From Beijerinckiaceae bacterium (GTDB taxonomy: Bacteria > Pseudomonadota > Alphaproteobacteria > Rhizobiales > Beijerinckiaceae), in NCBI GenBank assembly GCA_019745195.1, contig JAIETL010000007.1, positions 1-57,496 of the forward strand: a stretch of DNA of 57,496 bases, in the 5' to 3' direction. Position numbers and translations under genes: made by a program. Below, in pieces: positions 17,757 to 25,895 of this stretch. How positions within the stretch are numbered: the stretch's first letter is position 1; every line of letters begins with the position of its first letter. The notes beneath the pieces are model-generated. The model saw nothing but the letters and a program-made list of their open reading frames with translations, ran no database searches and was not told the origin of the DNA.

Positions 17757-18713
17757 ATGGCACTGGATCTGAGCTTCAAGGACCTGGCTGAGGTGGCCGC
17801 CAGCGACGTGTCGGACGGGCGGCCTCTCAAGATCGCGCTCGAACTGATCGACGAAGATCCCGACCAGCCGCGGCGGGAGTTCCCTGAGGACGAACTGCAG
17901 CAGCTTGCAGCATCGATCCGGATCGACAACATCCTCCAGCCGATCGTGGTCAGGCGCTCCGCCCAGGCCGGGCGGTTCATCATCGTGATGGGTGCAAGGC
18001 GATACCGGGCCGCGAAACTCGCCGAGCTTGATGAGGTTCCTATCTTCGTCCAGAACGACGCCGAGGCGAACCCCTACGCCCAGATGGTCGAGAACATCCA
18101 GCGCGACGATCTGAAAGCGAGCGAGATCGCGCGGTTCATCACGGCGCGGCTCGAAGCGGGCGAGAAGCAGACCGAGATCGCGCGGCGTCTAGGCAAACCG
18201 CGCGACTGGGTTTCCCGCTACGGCGCTGTTCCGAAGATGCCGTCATTTCTGCAGGACATGCTGGCGACGACTTCGATCCGTGCTGTCTACGAACTCTACC
18301 AGGCCTGGCGTCAGGAGCCGTCAACCGTGGAGCAGGCGGTTGGCATCCGGGGCGGATTCACCGATGCGGAGGCGAGGGCGTTCGCCTCGAGTGTGCGGTC
18401 GCCCGGCCAGCCCCCGGCAACGATTGAAGCCGCCGGTTCGGAATATACTGATACTGATCGGGCACTGACGTTGGAGCCCGATCGCGGCACCGTAGAAAAG
18501 GAGCAGGCTCGTGCTAGAGCGCGGCCGCGTGGAGGATCGCGTCTTGGAACGCCGGTGATCGTGCGGGTTCGTAGCGGCAAGCGTCTGGGCTCACTCGTCC
18601 TCGATAACATCGCGACAACAGGCGAGGGCTTTGCTCGGGTCGCATTCGAGGACGGCGCGACCGAGGAGGTCGCTGTTGGAGTCTTGCGCATCGAGGCTGT
18701 GTCGGTCGGCTGA
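17757..18713 (+). CDS. parB: KorB-like ParB partition protein
   Basis: A 318-residue ParB. The CTPase/N-domain carries the box GARRYRAA and ENIQRDDL, followed by an HTH (EKQTEIARRLGKPRDWVSRY). The last about 55 residues (TPVIVRVRSGKRLGSLVLDN to EEVAVGVLRIEAV) look like an SH3-type dimerisation domain, as in KorB of RK2. KorB proteins combine partition with repression through dispersed palindromic operators, which suits the five palindromes found around this pair. The start ATG lies 10 bp after parA. Assignment to ParB is secure; the KorB comparison is by architecture. Confidence 0.88.
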   Translation: MALDLSFKDLAEVAASDVSDGRPLKIALELIDEDPDQPRREFPEDELQQLAASIRIDNILQPIVVRRSAQAGRFIIVMGARRYRAAKLAELDEVPIFVQNDAEANPYAQMVENIQRDDLKASEIARFITARLEAGEKQTEIARRLGKPRDWVSRYGAVPKMPSFLQDMLATTSIRAVYELYQAWRQEPSTVEQAVGIRGGFTDAEARAFASSVRSPGQPPATIEAAGSEYTDTDRALTLEPDRGTVEKEQARARARPRGGSRLGTPVIVRVRSGKRLGSLVLDNIATTGEGFARVAFEDGATEEVAVGVLRIEAVSVG

Positions 18714-18744
18714 CTGGTCCGATTCCTACTGAGGCGACCTCAAC

Positions 18745-18764
18745 TTTGTGGTTTGAACCGCAAA
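18745..18764. promoter_or_regulatory. Palindrome downstream of parB
   Basis: TTTGTGGTT-TG-AACCGCAAA, a 20-bp dyad with one arm mismatch, 32 bp after the parB stop. It is the fifth member of the palindrome family and lies about 100 bp before the transposon insertion site. Confidence 0.62.
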
Positions 18765-18865
18765 GTGCTTGATCGCGCGCTCAGTCGTTTCACGGCGGTC
18801 ACGGTGTTTTTCGCGGATTGCTGTGCGCCGTCAAAGCCGCACCGCCATGCCCCCTTCTCGAATCG

Positions 18866-18870
18866 TTAAC
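18866..18870 (+). repeat. Target site duplication, left copy
   Basis: TTAAC immediately before the transposon's TGTCG terminus, identical to the five bases after the right terminus. Confidence 0.88.
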
Positions 18871-18990
18871 TGTCGGCGCGCCGACATCCGTGAACTGGCC
18901 GCTGCGCGAAATCCCGGTGACGGCGGGCTTTCCGCCGCTTCGGCCGGTTCCGAATCTGTGAATCGGCCGCGAATTGTGCCATGTTCGCGT
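18871..18990 (+). repeat. Transposon left end with binding-site array
   Basis: Terminal TGTCGGCGCG followed by ATCCGTGAACTGG and looser copies (AAATCCCGGTGA, TCCGAATCTGTGAATC, GCGAATTG). Aligned with the right end, both share TGTCG, GCGC and TCCGNGAACTGG at the same offsets. tniA starts 221 bp in. Confidence 0.72.
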
Positions 18991-19091
18991 ACTGAGTCGT
19001 TTTCCAACTGGAGGGCGATTTCGATGCGCAGCTCTTCGTTACGGCGGGATCCGACGACGCCGTTTTCATTCCGGTAGCCGGTCGCGTTCAG

Positions 19092-20759
19092 ATGACCGGG
19101 CCCGATCTCAGTTCGATCGACGCAGCAGCTTGGAGCGAGGCGCGCCGATGCCTGCCCGTGATCCGTCGGCTGGCTGAGAATGATGAGCGCAGGCGAGGCC
19201 AAGTCGAGGCCGCCGCCAAGGAACTTGGATACGGTCCGACGCATGTTTACGCGCTGCTTCGTCGCTATCTGGCGGATTCGCGTCTGACCAGCCTGTTGCC
19301 GCGATCGTCCGGTCCGAAGAGCGGCTTCTCGCGTCTCGACCGCGAGGTGGATGTGCTGATCGATGAGGTAACCGAGAGCTTCTACCTGACGCGGCAGAGA
19401 GCGCGAATCTCGGACCTCGTCATCGAGGTGCGGCGGCGCTGCGCAGCCGCCGGGCTCGACCCGCCGGGCCGCAAGGCGATCACCAAGCGCCTGCGGAGCA
19501 GGCCGCCTCGCGAGCTGTTCGCCAAACGCCAGGGCCGGCAGGCGGCGCGAGATCGGTTTATGCCGGTAGTCGGCTCGCTCGAGGCGTCGCGGCCGCTGTC
19601 GCTCGTGCAGATCGATCATACGCTGGTCGACGTGATCGTCGTCGATACCGCGACGCGCGCGCCGATTCAGCGGCCGTGGCTGACGCTCGCCATCGATGTC
19701 TGCACCCGCTGCGTCGTCGGCTTCCATCTGACGCTGGAGCCGCCATCGGCGACATCGGTGGCGCTCTGCATCAGCCATGCGGCGCTGCCGAAAGAGAGCT
19801 GGCTGGCCGAGCGCGGCATTGATGCGGACTGGCCGGTGCAGGGCCTGCCTGAGCGACTACATCTCGACAACGCCAAGGAGTTCCGGTCGGAGGCTCTGAC
19901 GCGTGGATGCGAGCAGTATGGCATCGGCATCGACCACCGCCCGGTTCGGACGCCGCACTATGGCGGGCATATCGAGCGGTTGATCGGCACGATGATGGGC
20001 AAGGTTCATCTGCTGCCGGGCACGACCTTCTCGAACATTGCGGCGAAAGGCGACAACGATCCGGACAAAACTGCCGCGATGACGCTCGACGAGGTCGAAC
20101 GCTGGCTCGGTCACGCGATCGCCGGCGTCTATCACCGCGAGCTGCATCGTGGTCTTGGTGCGACCCCTCTGGATGCCTGGAGGCGTGGGGTCGCCCGCGA
20201 TGCGACGACGCCAGGGCGAGGCGAGCCTTGCGCCATAGCCGATCCCAGGCGGTTCCTGATCGATTTCCTGCCGATCGCACAGCGCCGCATCCGCCGCGAT
20301 GGCGTCGCGCTCCATTCCATCGCCTATTGGGCCGACGTGCTGACGACCTGGATCGGGCAGCCTGCACCGGCGATCCTGCGCTACGACCCGCGCGATCTCA
20401 GCCGAATTCACCTGCTCGGTCCCGACGGTGTCTATTACGACCTGAACTATCGGGACTTGCGCTTGCCGCCGATCAGCCTCTGGGAGCATCGGCTGGCACT
20501 GAAACGTTTGCGCGAAGACGGCCGACTCCTCGTCGACGAGGCTGCGATTTTTCGGACGATCGAGGCGATGCGCTCGATCACCGATGCGGCCGTCATCGCC
20601 AGCAAAGCGGCGCGCCGTCAGCGCGAGCGTCGACTTCAGGCGCCGATCCGACCGTCCGCGTCCTCATCCGCAAATCCGGTGGCGCTCGCAGAGCCTCCGG
20701 CACCCGGCGCTCTACTCGCGCCACATGAGCGCATGTTTACGGTCGAGGAATGGTCGTGA
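19092..20759 (+). CDS. tniA: TniA DDE transposase (Mu/TnsB type)
   Basis: A 555-residue transposase with an N-terminal HTH region (about 15-140), an rve-type RNase H catalytic core and a C-terminal Mu-type beta-barrel region. The DDE triad is readable: D175 in VQIDHT, D259 in LHLDNAKEF and E295 in GGHIERLIG, giving the DD(35)E spacing. It cuts at the 3' ends of the element and joins them to target DNA. Its stop overlaps the tniB start by 10 bases. The size and order match TniA of Tn5053/Tn402 relatives. Confidence 0.94.
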   Translation: MTGPDLSSIDAAAWSEARRCLPVIRRLAENDERRRGQVEAAAKELGYGPTHVYALLRRYLADSRLTSLLPRSSGPKSGFSRLDREVDVLIDEVTESFYLTRQRARISDLVIEVRRRCAAAGLDPPGRKAITKRLRSRPPRELFAKRQGRQAARDRFMPVVGSLEASRPLSLVQIDHTLVDVIVVDTATRAPIQRPWLTLAIDVCTRCVVGFHLTLEPPSATSVALCISHAALPKESWLAERGIDADWPVQGLPERLHLDNAKEFRSEALTRGCEQYGIGIDHRPVRTPHYGGHIERLIGTMMGKVHLLPGTTFSNIAAKGDNDPDKTAAMTLDEVERWLGHAIAGVYHRELHRGLGATPLDAWRRGVARDATTPGRGEPCAIADPRRFLIDFLPIAQRRIRRDGVALHSIAYWADVLTTWIGQPAPAILRYDPRDLSRIHLLGPDGVYYDLNYRDLRLPPISLWEHRLALKRLREDGRLLVDEAAIFRTIEAMRSITDAAVIASKAARRQRERRLQAPIRPSASSSANPVALAEPPAPGALLAPHERMFTVEEWS

Positions 20760-21652
20760 GCGAGGCCTATGAGCACCTGCACCGTTCGGTCCGGTCTCTG
20801 GCCGACGAAGATGAGGCTGCCCGGATACGACGCATCCGCACGGATCGCTGGATAGGCTACGCCCGAGCCGAGGCAGCCTTGGAGACTCTTGAAGACCTGC
20901 TCACTTTCCCGAAACGGACGCGAATGCCGAACTTGCTGGTGGTCGGGCCGACCAACAACGGCAAGACGATGATCGTCGAGAAGTTCAGGCGGGCTCATCC
21001 CGTTCGAGAGGCGACCGATGCGCCAGATGGCACGGCGAGCATGCCGGTTCTGAAGGTGCAGATGCCGCCGGGCCCCGACGAGTGCCGGTTTTTTGGCGCG
21101 ATCCTCGACGCGCTCGGGATGCCGCATGCGCCGCATGGACGCGTCGCCGCCAAGCAGGATGCGGCGCTGCGGGTGCTGCGCGCGACGGGCGTCCGCGTGC
21201 TGGTCATAGACGAGCTGCACAATCTGCTGTCGGGGTCCGTCCTGCAGCAGCGCCGTTTGCTCAATCTGCTGCGATGGCTCGGCAATGAGCTCCAGATCGC
21301 GCTGGTCGGCGTCGGCACAGCCGAGGCGCTTCGCGCAATCCGTAGCGACGATCAGCTCGCCAATCGCTTCGAGCCGTTCCCGCTTCCGCTCTGGATCGAC
21401 GATGATGGCTTCAGGCGGCTGCTCAGCACGCTTGAGGCGGTCCTGCCGCTCCGGCGGCCCTCCGGGCTCGCCGAGTCCGCAATGGCCTTGAGAATTCTTG
21501 CCGCCTCAGAAGGCGTGCTCGGCGAGATCGTCTCGATGGTCACCAAGGCGGCGGTGCTCGCGATCAGCTCCGGCGTCGAGGCGATTACGATGCGAGTGTT
21601 GGATGGCAGCGGGTTTGTGCGACCGTCCGAGCGCCGCCGTGTCGCTGTCTGA
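20750..21652 (+). CDS. tniB: TniB AAA+ transposition regulator
   Basis: A 300-residue AAA+ ATPase. Walker A is GPTNNGKT at about residues 66-73, Walker B is VLVIDELHNLL near 153, and a sensor region follows (IALVGVGTAEALRAI). In Tn5053-like and Tn7-like systems this protein links TniA to TniQ at the target and blocks self-insertion. It overlaps tniA by 10 bases and tniQ by 14 bases, so the three are translationally coupled. Start choice follows the overlap and the conserved YEHLHRSVRSL segment close to the N-terminus. Confidence 0.92.
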   Translation: MVVSEAYEHLHRSVRSLADEDEAARIRRIRTDRWIGYARAEAALETLEDLLTFPKRTRMPNLLVVGPTNNGKTMIVEKFRRAHPVREATDAPDGTASMPVLKVQMPPGPDECRFFGAILDALGMPHAPHGRVAAKQDAALRVLRATGVRVLVIDELHNLLSGSVLQQRRLLNLLRWLGNELQIALVGVGTAEALRAIRSDDQLANRFEPFPLPLWIDDDGFRRLLSTLEAVLPLRRPSGLAESAMALRILAASEGVLGEIVSMVTKAAVLAISSGVEAITMRVLDGSGFVRPSERRRVAV

Positions 21653-22664
21653 CCTCTTCGACATCGCGCCGATCGCCGAAGAGCGTGCCGATGGCCTCGT
21701 CCGCTTGCCGCATCACGTCGAGCCGATCGAAGGCGAGGCGCTGTTCTCCTGGCTGATGCGCCTTGGGCGGAGCCTCGACCTCACGCCACGAGCGCTTTCT
21801 CGCGACGCATTCGGCGTCGATGCGCTTGCCGCGCCGGAATGGTGGCGCCGGCCGGACGACCGCACGCTCGGGTCAATCGCCCGCAGGAGCGGGGTTTCGC
21901 GTGATCGGCTCGAGGCGATGACGCTGCGGGGATGGGCGACGGCGCGCGATGACGAGAATGCCGATAGGTTCAGTGCTGACCGCTGGGGCGAACGGCAGGT
22001 TCTCCGTCGCGGCCGCCGCATCGCGATCTGCCGGCAATGCCTCGCCGAAGCCGCACGGCCGAACCTGCAACTCGTCTGGATGTTGGGATGGACGGGCATC
22101 TGCGCCCGACACAGAACGGTGCTCGTCAACCAGTGCGGGGCGTGCAGATGCCTGCTCCGGATCGCGAGCTTGGCGACGAACCGGCGCACCGATTTGCTGA
22201 TGTGCCGCCGCTGCGGCTCTGCTCAGGGCGGCAGTTCAGGTGAGGCGGCGCACGGCAGCACCATCGCCCTACAAGCCACACTGATCCACGGCAAGCGGAC
22301 AGGCAGGACCCGGTTGCCGGGTCTCGGCCCTTTGGATTGGCGCATGACGGTGGCATTCATCGATCGGCTTCTCGCGAAGGTCTGGAGCAGTGGATCGGAC
22401 GAGCGACACGAGCGCCTCTTCGCGACGATCGCGGCCGATATCGACATGACGGACGAGCTTTGGGTGACGCGGCCCTGGCGATCGAACTATGGCGGATTGC
22501 TCATTCTGGCGTGGGTGCTGCACGATCTCGAAGCACGATCGAGGATCATGGTTTCGACGTTGGGTATGTCGCGCCGTGACGACCTTGTCGGTTCCGAGAC
22601 CGTGAACCGGGTTCGCGGATTTAGGCGCGAGTTCACGGTTGACGGCCCCAGTTCGCGGAATTGA
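21639..22664 (+). CDS. tniQ: TniQ target-selection protein
   Basis: A TniQ/TnsD-family protein of about 341 residues. The N-terminus has the family hallmark HHVEPIEGEALFSWLMRLG. A zinc-ribbon region follows: CRQC, then GICARHR, CGAC and CRRC. TniQ directs insertion site choice. The best start is GTG at 21639, inside the last 14 bases of tniB; the longer ATG frame adds Arg/Ser-rich shadow sequence. The stop codon is only 11 bp from the transposon terminus, so its last about 25 residues are encoded by the right-end binding sites. Confidence 0.88.
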   Translation: MSLSDLFDIAPIAEERADGLVRLPHHVEPIEGEALFSWLMRLGRSLDLTPRALSRDAFGVDALAAPEWWRRPDDRTLGSIARRSGVSRDRLEAMTLRGWATARDDENADRFSADRWGERQVLRRGRRIAICRQCLAEAARPNLQLVWMLGWTGICARHRTVLVNQCGACRCLLRIASLATNRRTDLLMCRRCGSAQGGSSGEAAHGSTIALQATLIHGKRTGRTRLPGLGPLDWRMTVAFIDRLLAKVWSSGSDERHERLFATIAADIDMTDELWVTRPWRSNYGGLLILAWVLHDLEARSRIMVSTLGMSRRDDLVGSETVNRVRGFRREFTVDGPSSRN

Positions 22665-22675
22665 GCGCAACGACA
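22590..22675 (-). repeat. Transposon right end with three tandem sites
   Basis: Read inward on the minus strand: TGTCGTTGCGC, then TTCCGCGAACTGG, AACCGTGAACTCG and ATCCGCGAACCCG at about 21-22 bp spacing. These are probable TniA binding sites. The array overlaps the last about 75 bp of tniQ. Confidence 0.75.
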
Positions 22676-22680
22676 TTAAC
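22676..22680 (+). repeat. Target site duplication, right copy
   Basis: TTAAC immediately after the transposon's right terminus (CGACA on this strand), identical to 18866-18870. Confidence 0.88.
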
Positions 22681-22714
22681 CGAGGTGGATTGTTAAGAGT
22701 CGTTGGTTGAGTTT

Positions 22715-22800
22715 CTAGTGCAGGATAGGCTTGCCGCCAGCGAATTATTACGCCAGTTTGGCGTGGCGACGCGCTTCGGCGCGTCGCTGGTTTTGGGTGC
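22715..22800 (-). other. Putative origin of transfer (oriT) with IncP/VirD2-type nic
   Basis: On the minus strand 22730-22720 reads GCCTATCCTGC, matching the nic core YATCCTG|Y of RP4 and T-DNA borders, with the cut expected between 22721 and 22720. Inverted repeats lie on the 5' side of the nicked strand: CGCCAgttTGGCG near 22755, and a perfect 9-bp stem GCGACGCGC-TTCG-GCGCGTCGC near 22770-22791. mobC and the relaxase gene start directly after it. Confidence 0.7.
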
Positions 22801-22817
22801 GGTGAGAGGGCGTCACG

Positions 22818-23327
22818 ATGCCGACGTTGACGTTGAGGGTTTCGGAGGAGTTGGCGCTTCAGTTCGCGGCCTTAGCGGCGACTGAGGGCGGCAAGTCGGC
22901 GTTGATCCGGAGGCTGCTTGAGAGCGCAGTCGGTGCGCCGGAATCGAAGCGAGCGCCGGTCGCGGTCGGTACGCCGCAGAAGGTGACCGTGCGCTTCCGC
23001 GAGAGCGAGCTGCGTCAGGTTGGTGAGATGGCTACTGTGCGCGGGATGACGCGGACGCAGTGGATCACGTCGCTGGTTCGGTCGCGTCTTGGCGCGCCAG
23101 CGCAGCAGTCGGAGGGCGAGCGGGAGGCACTGCGGACGATTGCTCGGGAGCTCAGTCGGATCGGAGGCAACATCAATCAGATCGCTCGTGCAGCCAACCG
23201 TAGCGAGCTCGATCCAGGGGCCGACAGTTGGAAGGTGCTGAGCGAGGCCCAAGGCGCGCTTCAGGCGCTACAGGGCGAATTGAAAGAGGTTCTGGATCGA
23301 ACCAGCACCTATTGGGAAGGCCGATGA
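22818..23327 (+). CDS. mobC: MobC-like relaxosome accessory protein
   Basis: A 169-residue protein with an N-terminal ribbon-helix-helix-like segment (MPTLTLRVSEELALQFAALA), a second similar segment (KVTVRFRESELRQVGEMATV) and the MobC motif LSRIGGNINQIARAANR. MobC proteins bind oriT and help load the relaxase. It follows the putative oriT by about 25 bp and overlaps the relaxase start by four bases (ATGA), the usual order for a mobilisation operon. Confidence 0.87.
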   Translation: MPTLTLRVSEELALQFAALAATEGGKSALIRRLLESAVGAPESKRAPVAVGTPQKVTVRFRESELRQVGEMATVRGMTRTQWITSLVRSRLGAPAQQSEGEREALRTIARELSRIGGNINQIARAANRSELDPGADSWKVLSEAQGALQALQGELKEVLDRTSTYWEGR

Positions 23328-24385
23328 TGAGCGGGAAGCATGCCAAAGAGCTTCTCGATGATCTTCCGCCGATCTCCTACGTCTGGCGGACGCCGGTACG
23401 CCGGCCGCGTGTGTCCGAGGCCGACATTCCAGACCCAGTCGCGCCTCAGCGGGTCACGCCGGCGATGCGGGCGCGGCTTGAACGAATCGTGGGCCGGGCG
23501 CCGGAGGTGATGGTGAAGATCACCGGACGGACCAAGGACGCCGGACATCTTAAATCTCATCTCGAATACATCATGCGCAATGGCGAACTGACGGCGGAGA
23601 CCGAGCAGGGTTCGTTGATGCAGGGCCGAGAGGGTCTCAGGGATCTCCAGCTACGCTGGACGGACGACGCGGTGCTGGACGACAAGCGCCGCCGCGATGG
23701 CAGCGTGTCGGTCAACGTCATCCTGTCGATGCCGCCGGGCACCGATCCGATCGCGGTGAAAGACGCCGTGCGGGCGTTTGCTATCGGGACGTTCGAAGCG
23801 AACCACGACTATGTCTTCGTGCAGCACCTCGATGATAAGCACCCGCATGTGCATCTGACGGTGCGCTCGCAGGGCTACAACGGAAAGCGCCTGAACCCCC
23901 GAAAGGCCGATCTGGCGACCTGGCGCGAGCGGTTTGCCGGCGAGCTACGGCTACGCGGCGTCGCGGCCGAGGCCACGCCGCGGCGGACGCGGGGGAAGGT
24001 GCGCAAGCACGACAAGGGGACGGTGGTGGCGCTGCGTCGGCGCGGTGTGGTCCCGGACACCGACAAGGGGGCTCGGGACGATGTCGTTCGAGCGGCGAAG
24101 GGTGGCGGCTCGGGTTCGCGGCCTTGGGAGGCTAAGGCTCGAGAACGGCAGGCCAAGATCCGGGCACAATACCTGGCTCATGCCAAGGATTTGGAAAAGA
24201 CCGGGAAGGGTAGTGATCGTGCGCTTGCGATCAAGGTGCGGGAATTTGTGGCGAAGATGCCCGATCCGGAAACGCGCCGTGAGCATCTGCTCCGGGAATT
24301 GGCAGCCGCTGCGCAACGCAAACGCACCGACCCGGCACGAGGCGAAGGTAAGCGCGAACCGGGGAAACCTCGTGGCGAGCGGTAG
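23324..24385 (+). CDS. Relaxase/mobilization nuclease (VirD2-like)
   Basis: A 353-residue relaxase. The three-His motif is clear: VQHLDDKHPHVHLTVRSQG, with H-x3-D-x-H-P-H-V-H. Before it are KITGRTKDAGHLKSHLEYI and a Tyr-bearing N-terminal segment (PISYVWRT), a candidate for the covalent Tyr. The C-terminal third is Lys/Arg-rich and may carry the secretion signal. The start is set by the ATGA overlap with mobC; a 32-residue upstream extension is a shadow of mobC. It should nick at the oriT 600 bp upstream. No T4SS genes are in the window. Confidence 0.87.
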   Translation: MMSGKHAKELLDDLPPISYVWRTPVRRPRVSEADIPDPVAPQRVTPAMRARLERIVGRAPEVMVKITGRTKDAGHLKSHLEYIMRNGELTAETEQGSLMQGREGLRDLQLRWTDDAVLDDKRRRDGSVSVNVILSMPPGTDPIAVKDAVRAFAIGTFEANHDYVFVQHLDDKHPHVHLTVRSQGYNGKRLNPRKADLATWRERFAGELRLRGVAAEATPRRTRGKVRKHDKGTVVALRRRGVVPDTDKGARDDVVRAAKGGGSGSRPWEAKARERQAKIRAQYLAHAKDLEKTGKGSDRALAIKVREFVAKMPDPETRREHLLRELAAAAQRKRTDPARGEGKREPGKPRGER

Positions 24386-24414
24386 GTGTGGATTAAATCA
24401 TCGTTCGAGGCTGC

Positions 24415-24443
24415 GCGCGCGATCTTCTTGGCAAGATGCGCGC
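24415..24443 (+). terminator. Hairpin after relaxase gene
   Basis: GCGCGC-G-ATCTT pairs with AAGAT-GCGCGC around CTTGGC: 11 bp with one bulge, followed by TTGAGTT. It lies 30 bp after the relaxase stop. The rest of 24386-24642 shows no gene. Confidence 0.5.
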
Positions 24444-24642
24444 TTGAGTTGCTGTGTGAAAGGGAAGTGTGAACTTCATAGGTCGTTGATCATAGCGTGG
24501 CGACACCTAAAATCTAGAGAATTCAGCACCCATTTCAGGCGACGAGGGCTTCATCGCCACGAGAAGTTGGCCGCCCGCGCGGTTCCTCATCGAGCCGGCA
24601 CAGTTTTGGACTGGCCGCTCTACAAGTGGCTTCGTCGTCCGG

Positions 24643-25887
24643 CTAGGCTCCAGTCGAGAAGCCCGGATAGACGTAGGCCCGACGGATCACCTCGCAGTCG
24701 GCTTCGCTGACCCCGCAGATGCGGGCGGTCGCGTACCATTCGCGGGCCACGACTTCGGTCATCTCATCGACGAGCGCTTTCGCCTCATCGGGAGCGAGCA
24801 GAAACCGGCGGCATTCGCTCAGCAGGTTCGCCGCGTTGGCGAAGCGGCCTTGGGCACCACAGGCCATGGCAAGGTCGCGCCGTTCTTCGCCGATCGAAGG
24901 CGTCGGCGTGAGGTCGTAGGCCGGCGAAAGGCGCCAGCCGGAGCCTGGTGCAATAGCCGCGTGGTTGCGCGGGTGATCGTCGATGTTGGAGACGAGGGCG
25001 TTGAACACCATCCTGCGGAACAGCTCGCGCGCGTCGTCGGCAGGGCGCTCGCTGATCCGGCGCAGGGTCTCGACCAGCAGCACATAGGACCAGCGCGCCC
25101 GCCCCTCGGGCGTCTCGTCGGTCTCCAGCAGGGTCAGTGCGCTGACCATCCGGGCGCGGGCGTAGCCGTCATTGACGCGCGTACGGTCGAACCGCTTGAC
25201 CAGCAGCACGTCGCGACCGCCGATGCTGGCAATCTGCGACTCGGCTGTTTGCAGGCCGCATTGGCGGGCAAGCCTAATCGTGGCGTGCTCGACCCGCGCC
25301 ATGTTCCAGCGGTCGTCCGTGCGGTTGAACTTGGCCAGCCAGAGCACATCCTCGCTCTCGACCACCACCTTGGGCCGGGCGCCGCCCATAGAGGTGCCGA
25401 GCAGCAGCAGCTCCTCGACCTGCGCGGCGTCTCGAGGCGGTGCGTCCGCGAGCAGCGCGTCGGCGAGCGACTGCAGCTTTTCCAGATCCCAGGTCTTGTT
25501 GAAGTCTCGCGCTGGCGCGGGTGGCTCGACGCCGAGGCCAAAACCCAGGGCACCGGCGCGATCATCCGGCGAGTGCAGCAGGTAGTCGAGCTCGCCCATC
25601 TGCCCAAGGCCGGCGTGCTTTTCGATCACCCAGCGGCCCCAGTAGTCCGGCCCGGCGTCCCGGAGCGCGCCGAAGACACCATTCAGGCGGACCGTGTCAT
25701 AGCTGGCGCGACCAAGGCGCAACTCGACCGGATCGATCTCGACGGCATCGGCACGCTCCCGATAACGCCGGCCGTAGACAAACAGACCCGTGGTGACACC
25801 ATTCCGGTTGGCCCTAAGCTCGAAGCGCCCGGCGGTGACCGCCACCGTGGCGCCCGGGAGCGTGATGTAGACATAGGCTTCCGGCAT
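24643..25887 (-). CDS. hipA: HipA-family Ser/Thr kinase toxin
   Basis: A 414-residue HipA-family kinase. An N-terminal HipA_N domain (about 10-115) leads into the kinase fold. GTSMGGARPKVVV is the glycine-rich P-loop-like segment, NALVSNIDDHPRNHA holds the catalytic Asp and Asn, and LSPAYDLTP is the metal-binding motif. E. coli HipA phosphorylates glutamyl-tRNA synthetase; the target here is unknown. hipB lies 8 bp upstream in the same direction. The element is on the opposite strand to the mobilisation genes, converging with the relaxase gene. Confidence 0.9.
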   Translation of the reverse strand: MPEAYVYITLPGATVAVTAGRFELRANRNGVTTGLFVYGRRYRERADAVEIDPVELRLGRASYDTVRLNGVFGALRDAGPDYWGRWVIEKHAGLGQMGELDYLLHSPDDRAGALGFGLGVEPPAPARDFNKTWDLEKLQSLADALLADAPPRDAAQVEELLLLGTSMGGARPKVVVESEDVLWLAKFNRTDDRWNMARVEHATIRLARQCGLQTAESQIASIGGRDVLLVKRFDRTRVNDGYARARMVSALTLLETDETPEGRARWSYVLLVETLRRISERPADDARELFRRMVFNALVSNIDDHPRNHAAIAPGSGWRLSPAYDLTPTPSIGEERRDLAMACGAQGRFANAANLLSECRRFLLAPDEAKALVDEMTEVVAREWYATARICGVSEADCEVIRRAYVYPGFSTGA

Positions 25888-25895
25888 GGGCGCCC

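Larger units (their letters stand above)
18871..22675 (+). mobile_element. Complete Tni-type transposon (tniA-tniB-tniQ), no cargo
   Basis: A 3805-bp element with matching TGTCG termini, three genes in order tniA, tniB, tniQ, and 5-bp direct flanks TTAAC on both sides (18866-18870 and 22676-22680). The family (Tn5053/Tn402, Tn7 relatives) makes 5-bp duplications and uses a DDE transposase, an AAA+ regulator and a TniQ target-site protein. Unlike Tn5053 there is no resolvase gene tniR, no recognisable res site and no passenger gene. The perfect target duplication and intact frames suggest a recent, still functional insertion. Confidence 0.92.
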
